Positions 8,213 to 17,695 of a DNA stretch of 64,000 nucleotides are shown here, piece after piece. The DNA is from Terrisporobacter othiniensis. GTDB taxonomy: Bacteria > Bacillota > Clostridia > Peptostreptococcales > Peptostreptococcaceae. The position numbers and the translations under genes are program-made. A model generated the notes under the pieces. The model made no database searches. It saw nothing but the letters and a program-made list of their open reading frames with translations, and was not told where the DNA came from. The stretch is taken from positions 1 to 64,000 of the forward strand of contig NZ_JWHR01000161.1 in NCBI RefSeq assembly GCF_000808015.1. Reading direction: 5' to 3'. The first letter of the stretch is position 1. Every line of letters starts with the position of its first letter.

Positions 8213-9745
8213 CTAGTGTTTAAAGTGTCTTATTCCAGTACACACCATTGTCATTCCAAATTCATTACATGCATCTATAGATTTTTTGTCATTTATAGAT
8301 CCACCAGGCTGAACTACTGCTTTTATGCCAACTTTATGAGCAAGAGTTACACAATCTTCAAATGGGAAGAAAGCATCTGAAGCCAGTACTGCACCTTCAA
8401 AGTTTTTATCTTGGTTGTTTTCGATTGCATTTTTTAATGCCCATATTCTTGATGTTTGACCACACCCTAGAGCTAAAGTTTCTCCGTCTTTTACTATAGC
8501 TATCGCATTTGATTTCATATTTTTAACTACTTTCATTCCAAATTCCATGTCAGCTAATTGTTCCTTAGTTGGTTCAACAGTTGTAACTGTTTCATATTTT
8601 TCTGCTAAAGTAGTATTTTTATCTTGGATTAATAATTTTCCATCTAAGTATTTCATATCGTAAGGTTGTAAACTGTCTTCTATCTTAGCCAACTTTAATA
8701 CTCTTAAATTTTTCTTAGTTCTTAATACTTCTAAAGCTTCTTTTGTAAAGTCATAAGCTACAACTATTTCTAAGAATATTTCATTTAATTTTTTTGCAGT
8801 TTCAACATCTATAGTTGATGTTATTCCTAAAATCCCACCAAATATAGAAACTTTATCTGCTTCATAACATTTTGTATAAGCTTCGTAAGCATCTTTTCCA
8901 ATACCTACGCCACATGGGTTAGTATGTTTAATTGCTACTGAAACTACTTCTTCACTATCTTTAAATTCTCTCATTAATTCTAAACAACCATGTAAATCAT
9001 TTATATTATTGAAAGATAATTCTTTTCCGTTTAATTGTTCAAAGTTTAATATTGGGTTTTTAGCATTAGATTGGCTATATAAAACACCTGCTTGATGTGG
9101 ATTTTCCCCATATCTTAATGTCTGTTCTTTTTGGAAAGTTAAGTTTAATATTTCTGGATATTCATCTCCAACTTCTCCTGCAAAGTAACTTGATATAAGA
9201 GCATCATATCTACCTGTTGTAGAGAATGCTTTGTAAGCTAAATTTTTTCTATCTTCTAAAGTTAAAGAATCATTTTGTAATTTTTCTATTATCATAGAGT
9301 AATCATCTACATCTACTATAACTGCCACATCTTTATAGTTTTTAGCAGCAGAGCGTATCATAGATGGTCCACCTATATCTATATTTTCAATAATTTCTTC
9401 ATGAGATTTTCCTGCTTTTAAAGTTCCTTCAAAGTCATATAAATTTACAACAACTAAGTCTATTGGATTAATTTCATGTTCCTTTACAGTTGCCACATGA
9501 TTTTCGTCATCTCTTTTATATAAAATCCCACCATGTATATATGGGTTTAAAGTTTTTACTCTTCCATCTAATATTTCAGGGAATTTAGTGACTTCATCTA
9601 TTTGTATAGCTTTTACACCATTTTCTTTTAATATTTTAAAAGTATTACCTGTAGATATTACTTCATATCCTAATTTATTTAATTCTGTACAAAACTCAAC
9701 TACTCCAGTTTTATCAGTTACACTTACTAATGCTCTCTTAATCAT
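8213..9745 (-). CDS. purH: Bifunctional AICAR formyltransferase / IMP cyclohydrolase
   Basis: Carries out the last two steps of IMP synthesis: formylation of AICAR with 10-formyl-THF, then ring closure. It has 510 residues, standard for the fused enzyme. The N-terminal MGS-like cyclohydrolase domain starts KRALVSVTDKTGVVEF and includes DGRVKTLNPYIHGGIL. The C-terminal AICAR transformylase domain shows KHTNPCGVG and VVQPGGSI. Its ATG overlaps the purN stop by 8 bases, suggesting coupled translation. Confidence 0.97.
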   Translation of the reverse strand: MIKRALVSVTDKTGVVEFCTELNKLGYEVISTGNTFKILKENGVKAIQIDEVTKFPEILDGRVKTLNPYIHGGILYKRDDENHVATVKEHEINPIDLVVVNLYDFEGTLKAGKSHEEIIENIDIGGPSMIRSAAKNYKDVAVIVDVDDYSMIIEKLQNDSLTLEDRKNLAYKAFSTTGRYDALISSYFAGEVGDEYPEILNLTFQKEQTLRYGENPHQAGVLYSQSNAKNPILNFEQLNGKELSFNNINDLHGCLELMREFKDSEEVVSVAIKHTNPCGVGIGKDAYEAYTKCYEADKVSIFGGILGITSTIDVETAKKLNEIFLEIVVAYDFTKEALEVLRTKKNLRVLKLAKIEDSLQPYDMKYLDGKLLIQDKNTTLAEKYETVTTVEPTKEQLADMEFGMKVVKNMKSNAIAIVKDGETLALGCGQTSRIWALKNAIENNQDKNFEGAVLASDAFFPFEDCVTLAHKVGIKAVVQPGGSINDKKSIDACNEFGMTMVCTGIRHFKH

Positions 9746-10331
9746 TTATATAAACCCTCCTACCTTGAACAGTTATCTTATTTTCACAAAACATACTTAT
9801 ACTTTTTGTAAGTATTTCATGTTCAACTTCAAGTACTCTTGCTGCTAATTTTTTTGCATCATCGTCTCGTTTTACTTCCACCGTTTTTTGCATAATTATC
9901 GGACCTGTGTCTGCTCCTTCATCAACAAAGTGAACTGTAGCTCCAGTTACTTTTGCCCCATAATCAATTACTCCTTGATGTACTTTCTCTCCATAATACC
10001 CTTTACCACAGAACGCAGGTATTAATGATGGATGAATATTTATTATTTTATTTCTATATGCATCTACTAATTTAGGACTGACTATTTTTAAATAGCCAGC
10101 CAGAATTACTAGTTCAACTTCATTTTCTTTTAAAATTTCAATTATTCTATCTTCTTCTTTTTCACAAATTGCTTTTATATTATTTTTTTTAGCCCTTTCA
10201 AGTCCATAAGCTTCTGCTTTATTTGAAATAACCACCTTCACTTCACCATTTATAGATTTATTTTTACATCCATCTATAATAGCTTGTAAATTAGTTCCTC
10301 CACCAGAAATTAAAACGCCTATTTTTACCAT
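9738..10331 (-). CDS. purN: Phosphoribosylglycinamide formyltransferase (GAR transformylase)
   Basis: Transfers a formyl group from 10-formyl-THF to GAR, step 3 of IMP synthesis. 197 residues. The N-terminal phosphate-binding loop is ISGGGTNLQA. Predicted catalytic residues are Asn98, His100 (INIHPSLIP) and Asp141 (DEGADTGPI). The stretch PAFCGKGYYGEKVHQG replaces the more common PSFPG loop; I recall the same variant in other clostridial PurN proteins. It overlaps purM by 7 bases and purH by 8. Confidence 0.96.
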   Translation of the reverse strand: MVKIGVLISGGGTNLQAIIDGCKNKSINGEVKVVISNKAEAYGLERAKKNNIKAICEKEEDRIIEILKENEVELVILAGYLKIVSPKLVDAYRNKIINIHPSLIPAFCGKGYYGEKVHQGVIDYGAKVTGATVHFVDEGADTGPIIMQKTVEVKRDDDAKKLAARVLEVEHEILTKSISMFCENKITVQGRRVYIND

Positions 10332-11401
10332 AGTTCTACACCTTCGTGATCATCTACTACTTCACCTATTATATAAGCTTTATCTTTCATTAATGTAGAG
10401 TATTTTTCATCAATTTCAACTTCATTTTGTAAATTATTATTATTGATATAATCAACAACACTTTGTGCTTCATCTTTATTTACTACTAAAACTATACCTA
10501 CACCCATGTTGAAAGATTTATGAAGTTCTTTCTTATCAACCATATCAAGTTCTTCTATCATTTTAAATATAGGTGGCTTTTCCCAAGCATCAGTTTTTAT
10601 GTTTAATCCAAGCCCTTCTGGTATAACTCTAGTTATATTTTCTATTACTCCACCACCAGTGATGTGAGCTATAGCTTTTATGTTTTGCTTTTGTAATAAA
10701 TCTAAAACTAACTTAACATATATTTTTGTTGGAGTTAAAAGCGCTTCTCCTAAAGTCATTCCTAACTCATCTTTATAATCATTTAAGTCCCATTTTAAAG
10801 TATCTAAGAAAATTTTTCTTACAAAAGAGAATCCGTTACTATGTACTCCACTTGATGATATTCCTATTAATACATCTCCCTCTTTAACATCTTTTCCAGA
10901 TACTATTTTGTCTTTATCTGCTATACCAACAGCAAACCCTGCTAAGTCATACTCATCTTCTGTGTACATTCCTGGCATTTCAGCTGTCTCTCCACCTATT
11001 AATGCACATCCAGACATCTTACATCCATCAGCAACACCTTTAACTATTTCATCTATATGCTCAGGAACTAACTTTCCTATTGCTATATAATCTAAAAATA
11101 ATAATGGCTTAGCCCCTTGGCATATTAAATCGTTAACACTCATAGCAACTAAATCGATACCTACTGTATCATGTTTATCCATCATTTGAGCTAATTTAAG
11201 TTTTGTTCCAACACCGTCTGTTGCTGCAAGTAAAACTGGCTCTTTCATAGTTAAAAAGTCTTTTAAACTATATAATCCACTGAAGTTTCCTAAGTCACCT
11301 ATTACGTTTTTATCATAAGTTCCTTTTATTTTATTTTTTATTAAGCTTACAGCTCTATTTCCTTCATCTATATTTACACCTGATTGTTCATAAGTTAGCA
11401 T
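10325..11401 (-). CDS. purM: Phosphoribosylformylglycinamidine cyclo-ligase (AIR synthetase)
   Basis: ATP-dependent closure of the imidazole ring (FGAM to AIR). 358 residues; the usual length is about 340-350. The N-terminus reads YEQSGVNIDEGNRAV, followed by the AIRS-family core (LLAATDGVGTKLKLA; GGETAEMPGMY) and the C-terminal GISSSGVHSNGFS and HITGGGVIENI. The start overlaps the purF stop by 7 bases, and the end overlaps purN. Confidence 0.97.
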   Translation of the reverse strand: MLTYEQSGVNIDEGNRAVSLIKNKIKGTYDKNVIGDLGNFSGLYSLKDFLTMKEPVLLAATDGVGTKLKLAQMMDKHDTVGIDLVAMSVNDLICQGAKPLLFLDYIAIGKLVPEHIDEIVKGVADGCKMSGCALIGGETAEMPGMYTEDEYDLAGFAVGIADKDKIVSGKDVKEGDVLIGISSSGVHSNGFSFVRKIFLDTLKWDLNDYKDELGMTLGEALLTPTKIYVKLVLDLLQKQNIKAIAHITGGGVIENITRVIPEGLGLNIKTDAWEKPPIFKMIEELDMVDKKELHKSFNMGVGIVLVVNKDEAQSVVDYINNNNLQNEVEIDEKYSTLMKDKAYIIGEVVDDHEGVELW

Positions 11402-12765
11402 GATGTTATTTCCCCCTTGTCTATTTTCTTAACTGGATAATCTCCATCAAAACAAGCCTTACAGAAATTAAATGGCTCTTCAACTGCTTCTAGCATTCCT
11501 TCTATATCTAAAAATTTTAAAGAGTCACATCCTATGAACCCTCTCATTTCTTCCACGCTCATGTTTGATGCTATTAGTTTAGATCTATTTGGTGTATCTA
11601 TTCCGTAATAACAAGAATATTTAACCGGAGGTGATGTTATTCTTAAATGTATTTCTTTTGCCCCAGCTTCTCTAAGTGATTTTACTAATAGTCTAGATGT
11701 TGTACCTCTAACTATAGAGTCATCCACTAAAACTATTGATTTACCTTTTATCATTCTAGATAAAGGATTAAGTTTTATCTTAACACCCAACTCTCTTTCT
11801 TCTTGAGTAGGTTTTATAAATGTTCTTCCCACATATCTATTTTTTACAAGTGCTTCTGCCACTTGAATATTACTAGCATTTGAATATCCTATTGCACCTG
11901 GCCATCCTGAATCAGGTACTGGAACTACCATATCAGCATTTATTTCATCATTCTGAGCTAATATTTCTCCTGACTTAACTCTAAATTCATAGGCATTTAC
12001 ATCATCTATAGTTGCATCATTTCTAGCAAAGTAAATGTGTTCAAATATGCAACTTTTCTTCATTGGCTTATAATTTTTACTGAAATTATACGATTTCAAT
12101 TCTCCATCCTTAATTACTACTATTTCCCCTGGTTCTACATCTCTAATTACTTCTCCACCCAGGATATCTATAGCACAGTTTTCTGATGCTAAAATATATT
12201 GGTCATCTTTTTTTCCTAATATTAAAGGTCTAAATCCAAATGAATCTCTTACTCCAATTAATTCATCATCACTCATAATTACAAGTGAGTATGCTCCTTT
12301 TATATAATCCATTGTAAGTTTTAAACTTTCTACTATATTCCCCTTATAGTATCTAGCAAGTATATAAAGAATAACTTCTGTATCAGTATTACTTGTAAAC
12401 ATGTACCCATCTTCTTCAAGCATATCTTTTAATGTTTGAGCATTTACTAAGTTTCCATTATGAGCTAATGCAATTCTTCTTTTTCTTACACTTCCTACTA
12501 ATGGTTGGCAGTTTGCAAAATTACTTCCTCCTGCTGTAGAATATCTAACATGAGCAATTCCCATATTTCCTTGTAATTTTTCCAATTTTTTAGGTGTAAA
12601 AACATCACCTACAAGGCCCATATCTTTGTAATAATTTATTTCTTCTCCATTTGATATTGCCATACCACAACTTTCTTGCCCCCTGTGTTGTATAGAATAT
12701 AATGAGTAATATAACTGCTTTGATATATCTTTGTCTTTAGAGTAGATACCTACAACTCCGCACAT
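11395..12765 (-). CDS. purF: Amidophosphoribosyltransferase (glutamine PRPP amidotransferase)
   Basis: Committing step of purine synthesis: PRPP plus glutamine to phosphoribosylamine. 456 residues. The Ntn glutaminase domain starts MCGVVGIY, so the catalytic Cys2 follows Met directly, without the propeptide seen in B. subtilis. The PRTase motif is VLVDDSIVRGTT near residue 346. Four cysteines (C239, C385, C435, C438) sit where the B. subtilis enzyme binds its 4Fe-4S cluster, so an oxygen-sensitive Fe-S form is expected. It follows purC by 16 bases. Confidence 0.97.
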   Translation of the reverse strand: MCGVVGIYSKDKDISKQLYYSLYSIQHRGQESCGMAISNGEEINYYKDMGLVGDVFTPKKLEKLQGNMGIAHVRYSTAGGSNFANCQPLVGSVRKRRIALAHNGNLVNAQTLKDMLEEDGYMFTSNTDTEVILYILARYYKGNIVESLKLTMDYIKGAYSLVIMSDDELIGVRDSFGFRPLILGKKDDQYILASENCAIDILGGEVIRDVEPGEIVVIKDGELKSYNFSKNYKPMKKSCIFEHIYFARNDATIDDVNAYEFRVKSGEILAQNDEINADMVVPVPDSGWPGAIGYSNASNIQVAEALVKNRYVGRTFIKPTQEERELGVKIKLNPLSRMIKGKSIVLVDDSIVRGTTSRLLVKSLREAGAKEIHLRITSPPVKYSCYYGIDTPNRSKLIASNMSVEEMRGFIGCDSLKFLDIEGMLEAVEEPFNFCKACFDGDYPVKKIDKGEITSC

Positions 12766-12781
12766 ATGAAATCCTCCTAAA

Positions 12782-13477
12782 TTATTTATTTAACCTTGCT
12801 AAAACTTCTTCATAACCTTGAACTAAATCACCAAGATCTCTTCTAAATCTATCTTTATCTAATTTTTCATTAGTGTTTACATCCCAAAGTCTACAAGTAT
12901 CAGGTGAGATTTCATCTGCTAATATTACTTTTCCATTTACATCTTTTCCAAACTCAAGTTTAAAATCAACTAATTTTAAATCCATTTTTAAGAAGAACTT
13001 CTTCATTATTTCATTTATTTTTAAAGTTTGACTTCTTAAAAAATCTATTTCTTCTCTAGTTGCTAATTTTAATGCAACTGCATGATCATCATTTAATAGT
13101 GGGTCTCCGAATTCATCGTTTTTATATGACATTTCGAATATAGGTGTGTCTAGTACTATACCTTCTTCTACTCCATATCTCTTGCAGAAAGAACCTGCTG
13201 TAATATTTCTTACTATTACTTCTAATGGTAGTATTTCAACCTTTTTAACAAGCATCTCTCTATCTGATAGGCTTTTTATGAAATGCGACTCAATTCCTTC
13301 TTTTGCTAATTCTTCAAACATAATAGTTGAAATTTTATTATTTAATATTCCCTTTGAAGCTATTTCTGCCCTTTTCTCTCCATTGAATGCTGTAGCATCA
13401 TCTTTGTAGTAAACTACAAACTCATTCTCATTCTCTGTACTAAATATTTTTTTTGCTTTTCCTTCGTATAATAACAT
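12782..13477 (-). CDS. purC: SAICAR synthetase
   Basis: ATP-dependent ligation of aspartate to CAIR. 231 residues, typical for bacteria. The N-terminal [11 protein letters not shown] motif and the later [17 protein letters not shown] stretch ([13 protein letters not shown]) and [13 protein letters not shown] are hallmarks of the family. It sits 5 bp after purE and ahead of purF. Confidence 0.97.
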   Translation of the reverse strand: MLLYEGKAKKIFSTENENEFVVYYKDDATAFNGEKRAEIASKGILNNKISTIMFEELAKEGIESHFIKSLSDREMLVKKVEILPLEVIVRNITAGSFCKRYGVEEGIVLDTPIFEMSYKNDEFGDPLLNDDHAVALKLATREEIDFLRSQTLKINEIMKKFFLKMDLKLVDFKLEFGKDVNGKVILADEISPDTCRLWDVNTNEKLDKDRFRRDLGDLVQGYEEVLARLNK

Positions 13478-13482
13478 GTTAA

Positions 13483-13959
13483 TTACCCCCTTAAATTTTC
13501 ATCATCATTTAAAACTTTATCTGCCATTTCTTTTCTATATGCTTTTAAATCCTTTTTTAACTTAGGATATTTTATACTCATTATTTGCATTGCCATTAAT
13601 ACTGCATTTAATCCAGAATCGATTGTAACAGTTGCTACTGGTATTCCACTTGGCATTTGTACCATTGATAAAAGTGAATCTAGCCCATCCATTGTAGAAG
13701 ATTTTATTGGTAATCCTACTACTGGAATTAATGTATTTGCTGCAATTACTCCTGGTAGATGTGCAGCTTTTCCTGCCGCTGCTATTATTACATCAACTTC
13801 ATTATCTATCTTTTGTATAAATTCCTCTAACTCCCTCGGTGTTCTATGAGCTGATAAAACACGAACAATTACTTCCACGTCGTATTTTTTTAAAAAGTTT
13901 ATACCTTCTTCTAATTTAGGATAGTCTGATTTAGACCCCATAACTACTGCTACTCTCAT
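13483..13959 (-). CDS. purE: AIR carboxylase / N5-CAIR mutase PurE
   Basis: First gene of the purine operon, 158 residues. It shows the family motifs GSKSD (residues 8-12), [10 protein letters not shown] and GKAAHLPGV. Enzymes of this family either rearrange N5-CAIR (class I, with PurK) or carboxylate AIR directly with CO2 (class II). No purK is present in this operon, and two usually Gly-rich positions differ from E. coli PurE ([18 protein letters not shown]), so the class is uncertain. The start has GAGGAGG upstream. Confidence 0.95.
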   Translation of the reverse strand: MRVAVVMGSKSDYPKLEEGINFLKKYDVEVIVRVLSAHRTPRELEEFIQKIDNEVDVIIAAAGKAAHLPGVIAANTLIPVVGLPIKSSTMDGLDSLLSMVQMPSGIPVATVTIDSGLNAVLMAMQIMSIKYPKLKKDLKAYRKEMADKVLNDDENLRG

Positions 13960-13980
13960 TATATTCCTCCTCTATTTATA

Positions 13981-14064
13981 ATAACGAATATTATTATATT
14001 ATTATTCGTTATATTATACGAACTATTATATGATTATATTATAATAATATTAAGTTTTAATCAA
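13981..14064 (-). promoter_or_regulatory. pur operon promoter region with inverted-repeat operator-like site
   Basis: Plus-strand arms ATAACGAAT (13981-13989) and ATTCGTTAT (14004-14012) are perfect inverted repeats. A further ACGAAC lies at 14018-14023 and TTACGAAT at about 14115. CGAAC/CGAAT blocks are the core of Bacillus PurR boxes. Upstream on the minus strand are TTGATT (14059-14064) and several overlapping TATAAT-like -10 boxes (14025-14043). The exact -10 cannot be fixed by eye. No purine riboswitch was seen here. Confidence 0.55.
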
Positions 14065-14222
14065 GAGAATTTCACATTTTTTTACATAGTTTTTATGTTA
14101 AAATATATGTATTATTACGAATATTTTCGACATTTATTTATAAATTAATCGTATTTTTCATTTTCTCATTAAATACTAAAGTTTTTTAGTTTAATCTTAT
14201 CCTAAAAACTTATTTATTAAAG

Positions 14223-14267
14223 AAAAAAGAGTTACTTAATTATTTAACAATTAAGTAACTCTTTTTT
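14223..14267 (-). terminator. Terminator of the NCS2 purine permease gene
   Basis: A 14-bp stem, AGAGTTACTTAATT / AATTAAGTAACTCT, with T-runs on both sides, immediately after the permease stop. Confidence 0.9.
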
Positions 14268-14271
14268 AAAT

Positions 14272-15597
14272 TTATCCTAAAAGTATGAATTTTATAATGA
14301 ATAAGATTGATAAAATTATCATAGATAAGTTTACTTCATCTTTTTTATTTGTAGCTAATTTTAATATTGTATAAGATAGTATTCCGAATATTATCCCATC
14401 ACCTATACTGTTTGTAAGAGGCATAAATACAAAAGTTATAAATGCTGGTATAGCATTTGTAAAATCATCAAAGTCAATTTTATTAAGTGATCCAGCCATC
14501 ATAACACCAACAATTATTAATACCGCTGATGTAGCTTGAGTTGGTATAGCTACAAATAAAGGAGCAAATAATAATGATAAAATAAATAATATTCCTGTTG
14601 TTATAGCTGTTAAACCTGTTCTACCGCCTTCACCAATTCCTGAAGCACTTTCTATAAATGAAGTTACTGTTGATGTTCCAAGTAAAGCTCCTGTAGTAGT
14701 CCCTATAGCATCTGCTAGCATAGCTTCCTTAGCTTTTGGTATATTACCATTTTCATCTAAAATATTTCCTTTTTCTGCAACTCCTACTAAACAACCTACT
14801 GTATCAAATAAATCTACAAATAATAGCGTAAATACTACAATCACCATATTTAAACTGAATACTTCACTTTTATCAACTGAAAATGCTTGTAAAAATACTG
14901 GTTTTAAAGAAGGTATATCAAATGACATTATTCCTCCTGGTAAAGCAACTAATTTAAGTGCCATACCTATAATTGATATTAATACTATTGAAATTAATAA
15001 TGCACCTTTTTTATTTTTAGCAACTAACACTCCTGTCACTGCTAATCCAAATAAAGTTAATATAACTAGTGGATCATGCATATTTCCTAATCCACCATCT
15101 ACTATTATACTTGCATTTTTTAAACCTATATAAGCTATAAATAAACCAACACCTGCTGTTACAGCATACTTTAAGTTCATTGGTATACATTCAATTATTT
15201 TTTCTCTTAAGTTTGTTACTGTTAGTAAAATAAATATTATTCCTTCTATAAATACTGCCATAAGGGCAAATTGCCAAGAGTATCCCATTTGTAAAACTAT
15301 TGTATTGGCAAAGAATACATTTAGTCCCATACCTGGAGCTAATGCAATTGGATAATTTGCCATAATCCCCATAAAAAATGTTGCTATTGCTGCTGATAAA
15401 GCTGTAGCAACAAATACTGCACCTTGATCCATACCTGTTTGAGATAATATTGATGGATTAACTACTAATATATATGCCATTGTCATAAATGTAGTTATAC
15501 CTGCCATTACTTCTGTTTTTGTATCTGTATTATGTTCTTCTAATTTAAAAACTTTTTGTAATAAATTTTCTTTTTTTGAACTTGATATCATTTCCAT
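14272..15597 (-). CDS. NCS2-family hypoxanthine/guanine permease (PbuG/AzgA type)
   Basis: Membrane transporter of about 441 residues with about 12-14 hydrophobic segments. The N-terminal HNTDTKTEVMAGITTFMTMA and the middle GTTTGALLGTSTVTSFIESA are signatures of the AzgA/PbuG subgroup, which imports hypoxanthine, guanine or adenine. I chose the ATG at 15597 because AAGGTGAT lies 7 bp upstream; a GTG at 15609 would sit inside that ribosome site. Flanking PurR-like boxes and the nearby pur operon support a purine substrate. The exact base cannot be told. Confidence 0.9.
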   Translation of the reverse strand: MEMISSSKKENLLQKVFKLEEHNTDTKTEVMAGITTFMTMAYILVVNPSILSQTGMDQGAVFVATALSAAIATFFMGIMANYPIALAPGMGLNVFFANTIVLQMGYSWQFALMAVFIEGIIFILLTVTNLREKIIECIPMNLKYAVTAGVGLFIAYIGLKNASIIVDGGLGNMHDPLVILTLFGLAVTGVLVAKNKKGALLISIVLISIIGMALKLVALPGGIMSFDIPSLKPVFLQAFSVDKSEVFSLNMVIVVFTLLFVDLFDTVGCLVGVAEKGNILDENGNIPKAKEAMLADAIGTTTGALLGTSTVTSFIESASGIGEGGRTGLTAITTGILFILSLLFAPLFVAIPTQATSAVLIIVGVMMAGSLNKIDFDDFTNAIPAFITFVFMPLTNSIGDGIIFGILSYTILKLATNKKDEVNLSMIILSILFIIKFILLG

Positions 15598-15622
15598 AAT
15601 TTTAATCACCTTATCCCATATA

Positions 15623-15814
15623 TTTTTCGTTAATGTTCCGTATAAAACTTATTTTTTCTTGATAATTCCTTTTAATAATTCGTGTTCCTTAAATACTTTA
15701 ATAGAATAACATTTCACATTTTCTATGTCAATATTAATACCAATTTTTCACGAACATTTTTTAATTCCTATGTCATTATTATAGTCTTTTATGGTGTAAA
15801 CACGAACTTTTTAT
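15623..15814 (-). promoter_or_regulatory. Promoter of the purine permease with several PurR-box-like motifs
   Basis: Minus-strand TTGACA (15726-15731) and TATTCT (15703-15708), 17 bp apart. Four CGAAC/CGAA-GTTCC motifs flank it on the plus strand: CACGAACATTTTTT at 15749, CACGAACTTTTTAT at 15801, AATTCGTGTTCC at 15677 and TTCGTTAATGTTCC at 15626. They resemble the Bacillus PurR box. That PurR acts here is inference. Confidence 0.5.
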
Positions 15815-15836
15815 TCTTTCTGCTAATAATATGCAT

Positions 15837-15870
15837 AAAAAAAGAGAAAGTAATATACTTTCTCCTTTTT
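15837..15870 (-). terminator. Terminator after the cutC remnant
   Basis: GAGAAAGT and ACTTTCTC form a stem around a short loop, with A/T runs on both sides, directly after the cutC remnant stop. Confidence 0.75.
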
Positions 15871-15872
15871 AA

Positions 15873-16236
15873 CTAAGCTTTTAATAAGCTTACTAATTTT
15901 TTTAGTTTTTCTTCATCTATACTTTTAAAAGGATTATTATCCTCTCTTATTGCAGTTCCAAAATGCCTAAAACAATACAATTAGCACCCAAACTCTTCGC
16001 TACCTGTATGTCTCTTTTCATTATTTTCAAATCTTCTTCAGTATATACAAATCCATTAGCATGTGGTCTTATCATAACATTTACAGGTATATCTACATTT
16101 TTCATTATACTTTCCATAAGTCCATAACTTGGTGTAAGTCCACCTTCAGTTAACGCACTTACAAGCTCAATTCTATCTCCTCCACATACTTCTATAGTTT
16201 TGCATCCTCTACAGTCATTCCTATTATTTCTATCAT
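15873..16236 (-). pseudogene. cutC: Broken cutC (copper homeostasis protein CutC)
   Basis: Starting from ATG at 16236 behind a GGGG-rich ribosome site, the frame reads MIEIIGMTVEDAK and then meets TAG. The next frame continues EVCGGDRIELVSALTEGG and LTPSYGLMESIMKNVDIPV, the conserved CutC N-terminal half, up to ANCIVLG near 15967. There the reading jumps to FGTAIREDNNPFKSID and ends KLVSLLKA at 15873, which resembles a C-terminal tail. About half the usual 210-250 residues are missing. So there is one frameshift near 16196 in an A-run and a large internal deletion near 15960. A sequencing error could explain the first but not the second. Confidence 0.8.
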
Positions 16237-16330
16237 ATATCTCTTTTAAATCCCCTTTTAACTATTATTTTCACTATACAATTGTAATTTTATTATTTAT
16301 GTGACTAAGTTTCAACATTTTATAAAAAAT

Positions 16331-16392
16331 CCACTTTGCTTAAGCCACTGCGTGGCGCTATGAAATTTTAGCCAACGACCTTGCTCAAAAAA
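16331..16392. repeat. Dispersed short repeat, copy 1
   Basis: Carries the blocks GCTTAAGCCACTG, GCCAACGA and TTGCTCAAAA in the same order as a second copy at 39132-39212. It is GC-richer than the surrounding spacer. It lies between the cutC remnant and a lipoprotein gene. Confidence 0.7.
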
Positions 16393-16478
16393 CAACTTTT
16401 TTACATTTCAATATTTGTTGATATTACTTAATTTCATAAGATTTACAGAAATTTAAGAACAATATAATTTCCTACAAT

Positions 16479-16513
16479 ATAAAAAGAGATAAGAATATAT
16501 CTTATCTCTAATA
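16479..16513 (-). terminator. Terminator of the downstream BMP lipoprotein gene
   Basis: Stem AGAGATAAGA / TCTTATCTCT, followed on the minus strand by TTTTTAT, directly after the stop at 16519. Confidence 0.85.
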
Positions 16514-16518
16514 TTTTA

Positions 16519-17544
16519 TTAATCTACTGAATCATACTCAACTTCAGTTTCAGGAACCTTAATTTCTCCATTTTTAACTTTATCAGCCATAGTATTTACA
16601 TAATCAATTATATCTTGCGGTACTAGTTTTTTAGTGGAATCTGGTATACCAACTCCATCTTCTTTTAGACCGTATACTTTTTCTTTTCCTCCAGCTAATT
16701 TTCCATTTTTAAGCTCTTTAACTGTATCATACACACCAACATTTACTTTCTTTAAAGCTGATGTTAATACGTTATCTGGAGCTAAATTGCTTTGATCTTT
16801 ATCTACCCCTATAGCATATTTATTTTGTTCTTTTGCAGATTCTATTGCTCCTAATCCTGTACCTCCTGCTGCTGAAAGTATTATATCCACTTTATTTGAA
16901 TACATTTGATTAGCTATTGACTTACCTTTAGCAGCATCTGCAAAAGTTCCTGCAAATTGAACTTGTACATCAGCCTCATCGTTAGCTTGGTCTACACCAT
17001 ACTCATAGCCATATAAGAATCTATATATAACTTTATTTTCCATTCCACCTATAAAACCAACTTCATTTGTTTTAGTCATTTTACCTGCTATTAACCCTGT
17101 TAAAAATGATGCTTCATTTTCTTTAAATAATATAGGGGTTACATTTTTAGGTATCTCATCATAAGTTTCATCTATTATTGCAAATTGTTGTTCTGGATAA
17201 TTTTTTGATTGAGTTTTTATATCTTCTGCCATAGTATTACCTACACCTATAATTAAATCCATACCTTCATCTGCTAATGTTTCTATATTTCCTAGGTATT
17301 CTGATGCTTGTTTTGATTCTATAACTTTTACTTCAACTCCTAATTCTTTTTGAGCTTTTTGCAATCCTTCCCATGCACTTTGGTTAAAAGACTCATCGTT
17401 AATACCACCTACATCTGCAACCATTCCTACTTTTATAACATTATTATTCGATTTTGTATTCTCTTTTTTATTGGTACACCCTATCAAGCTCATAGAAGCT
17501 ATTAATATAGCTGAACTCAATACTACTATTTTTTTATAATTCAT
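16519..17544 (-). CDS. BMP-family (Med/PnrA-like) substrate-binding lipoprotein, copy 1
   Basis: 341-residue lipoprotein: hydrophobic signal, lipobox LIGC with Cys23, then a basic N-rich linker and a periplasmic-binding fold starting IKVGMVADVGGINDESFNQS. The DVGGINDESFNQ stretch and GTFADAAKGK are typical of the BMP/PnrA family, known to bind purine nucleosides in several bacteria. It is a tandem paralogue of the gene at 17738, with the same length and most positions identical. No ABC transporter ATPase or permease is beside it. Its location next to guaBA and a purine permease supports nucleoside binding. Confidence 0.9.
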   Translation of the reverse strand: MNYKKIVVLSSAILIASMSLIGCTNKKENTKSNNNVIKVGMVADVGGINDESFNQSAWEGLQKAQKELGVEVKVIESKQASEYLGNIETLADEGMDLIIGVGNTMAEDIKTQSKNYPEQQFAIIDETYDEIPKNVTPILFKENEASFLTGLIAGKMTKTNEVGFIGGMENKVIYRFLYGYEYGVDQANDEADVQVQFAGTFADAAKGKSIANQMYSNKVDIILSAAGGTGLGAIESAKEQNKYAIGVDKDQSNLAPDNVLTSALKKVNVGVYDTVKELKNGKLAGGKEKVYGLKEDGVGIPDSTKKLVPQDIIDYVNTMADKVKNGEIKVPETEVEYDSVD

Positions 17545-17695
17545 ATTATGCCTCCTATTATTTTAAGAATTTATGTATTTATAATTTATAAGGTTTTAGC
17601 ATTCCTAATTTTATTATTTCAATAAATTCATAAATTAATTACAAAAACTAAAAAAGTAAAAACTTAACTCTTTTAGTTTCCAATACATAAAATAA

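Noticed and set aside
13960..14271. Purine riboswitch ahead of purE
   Set aside because: No GTTTCTAC-type core in either strand, unlike the clear aptamer at guaB.
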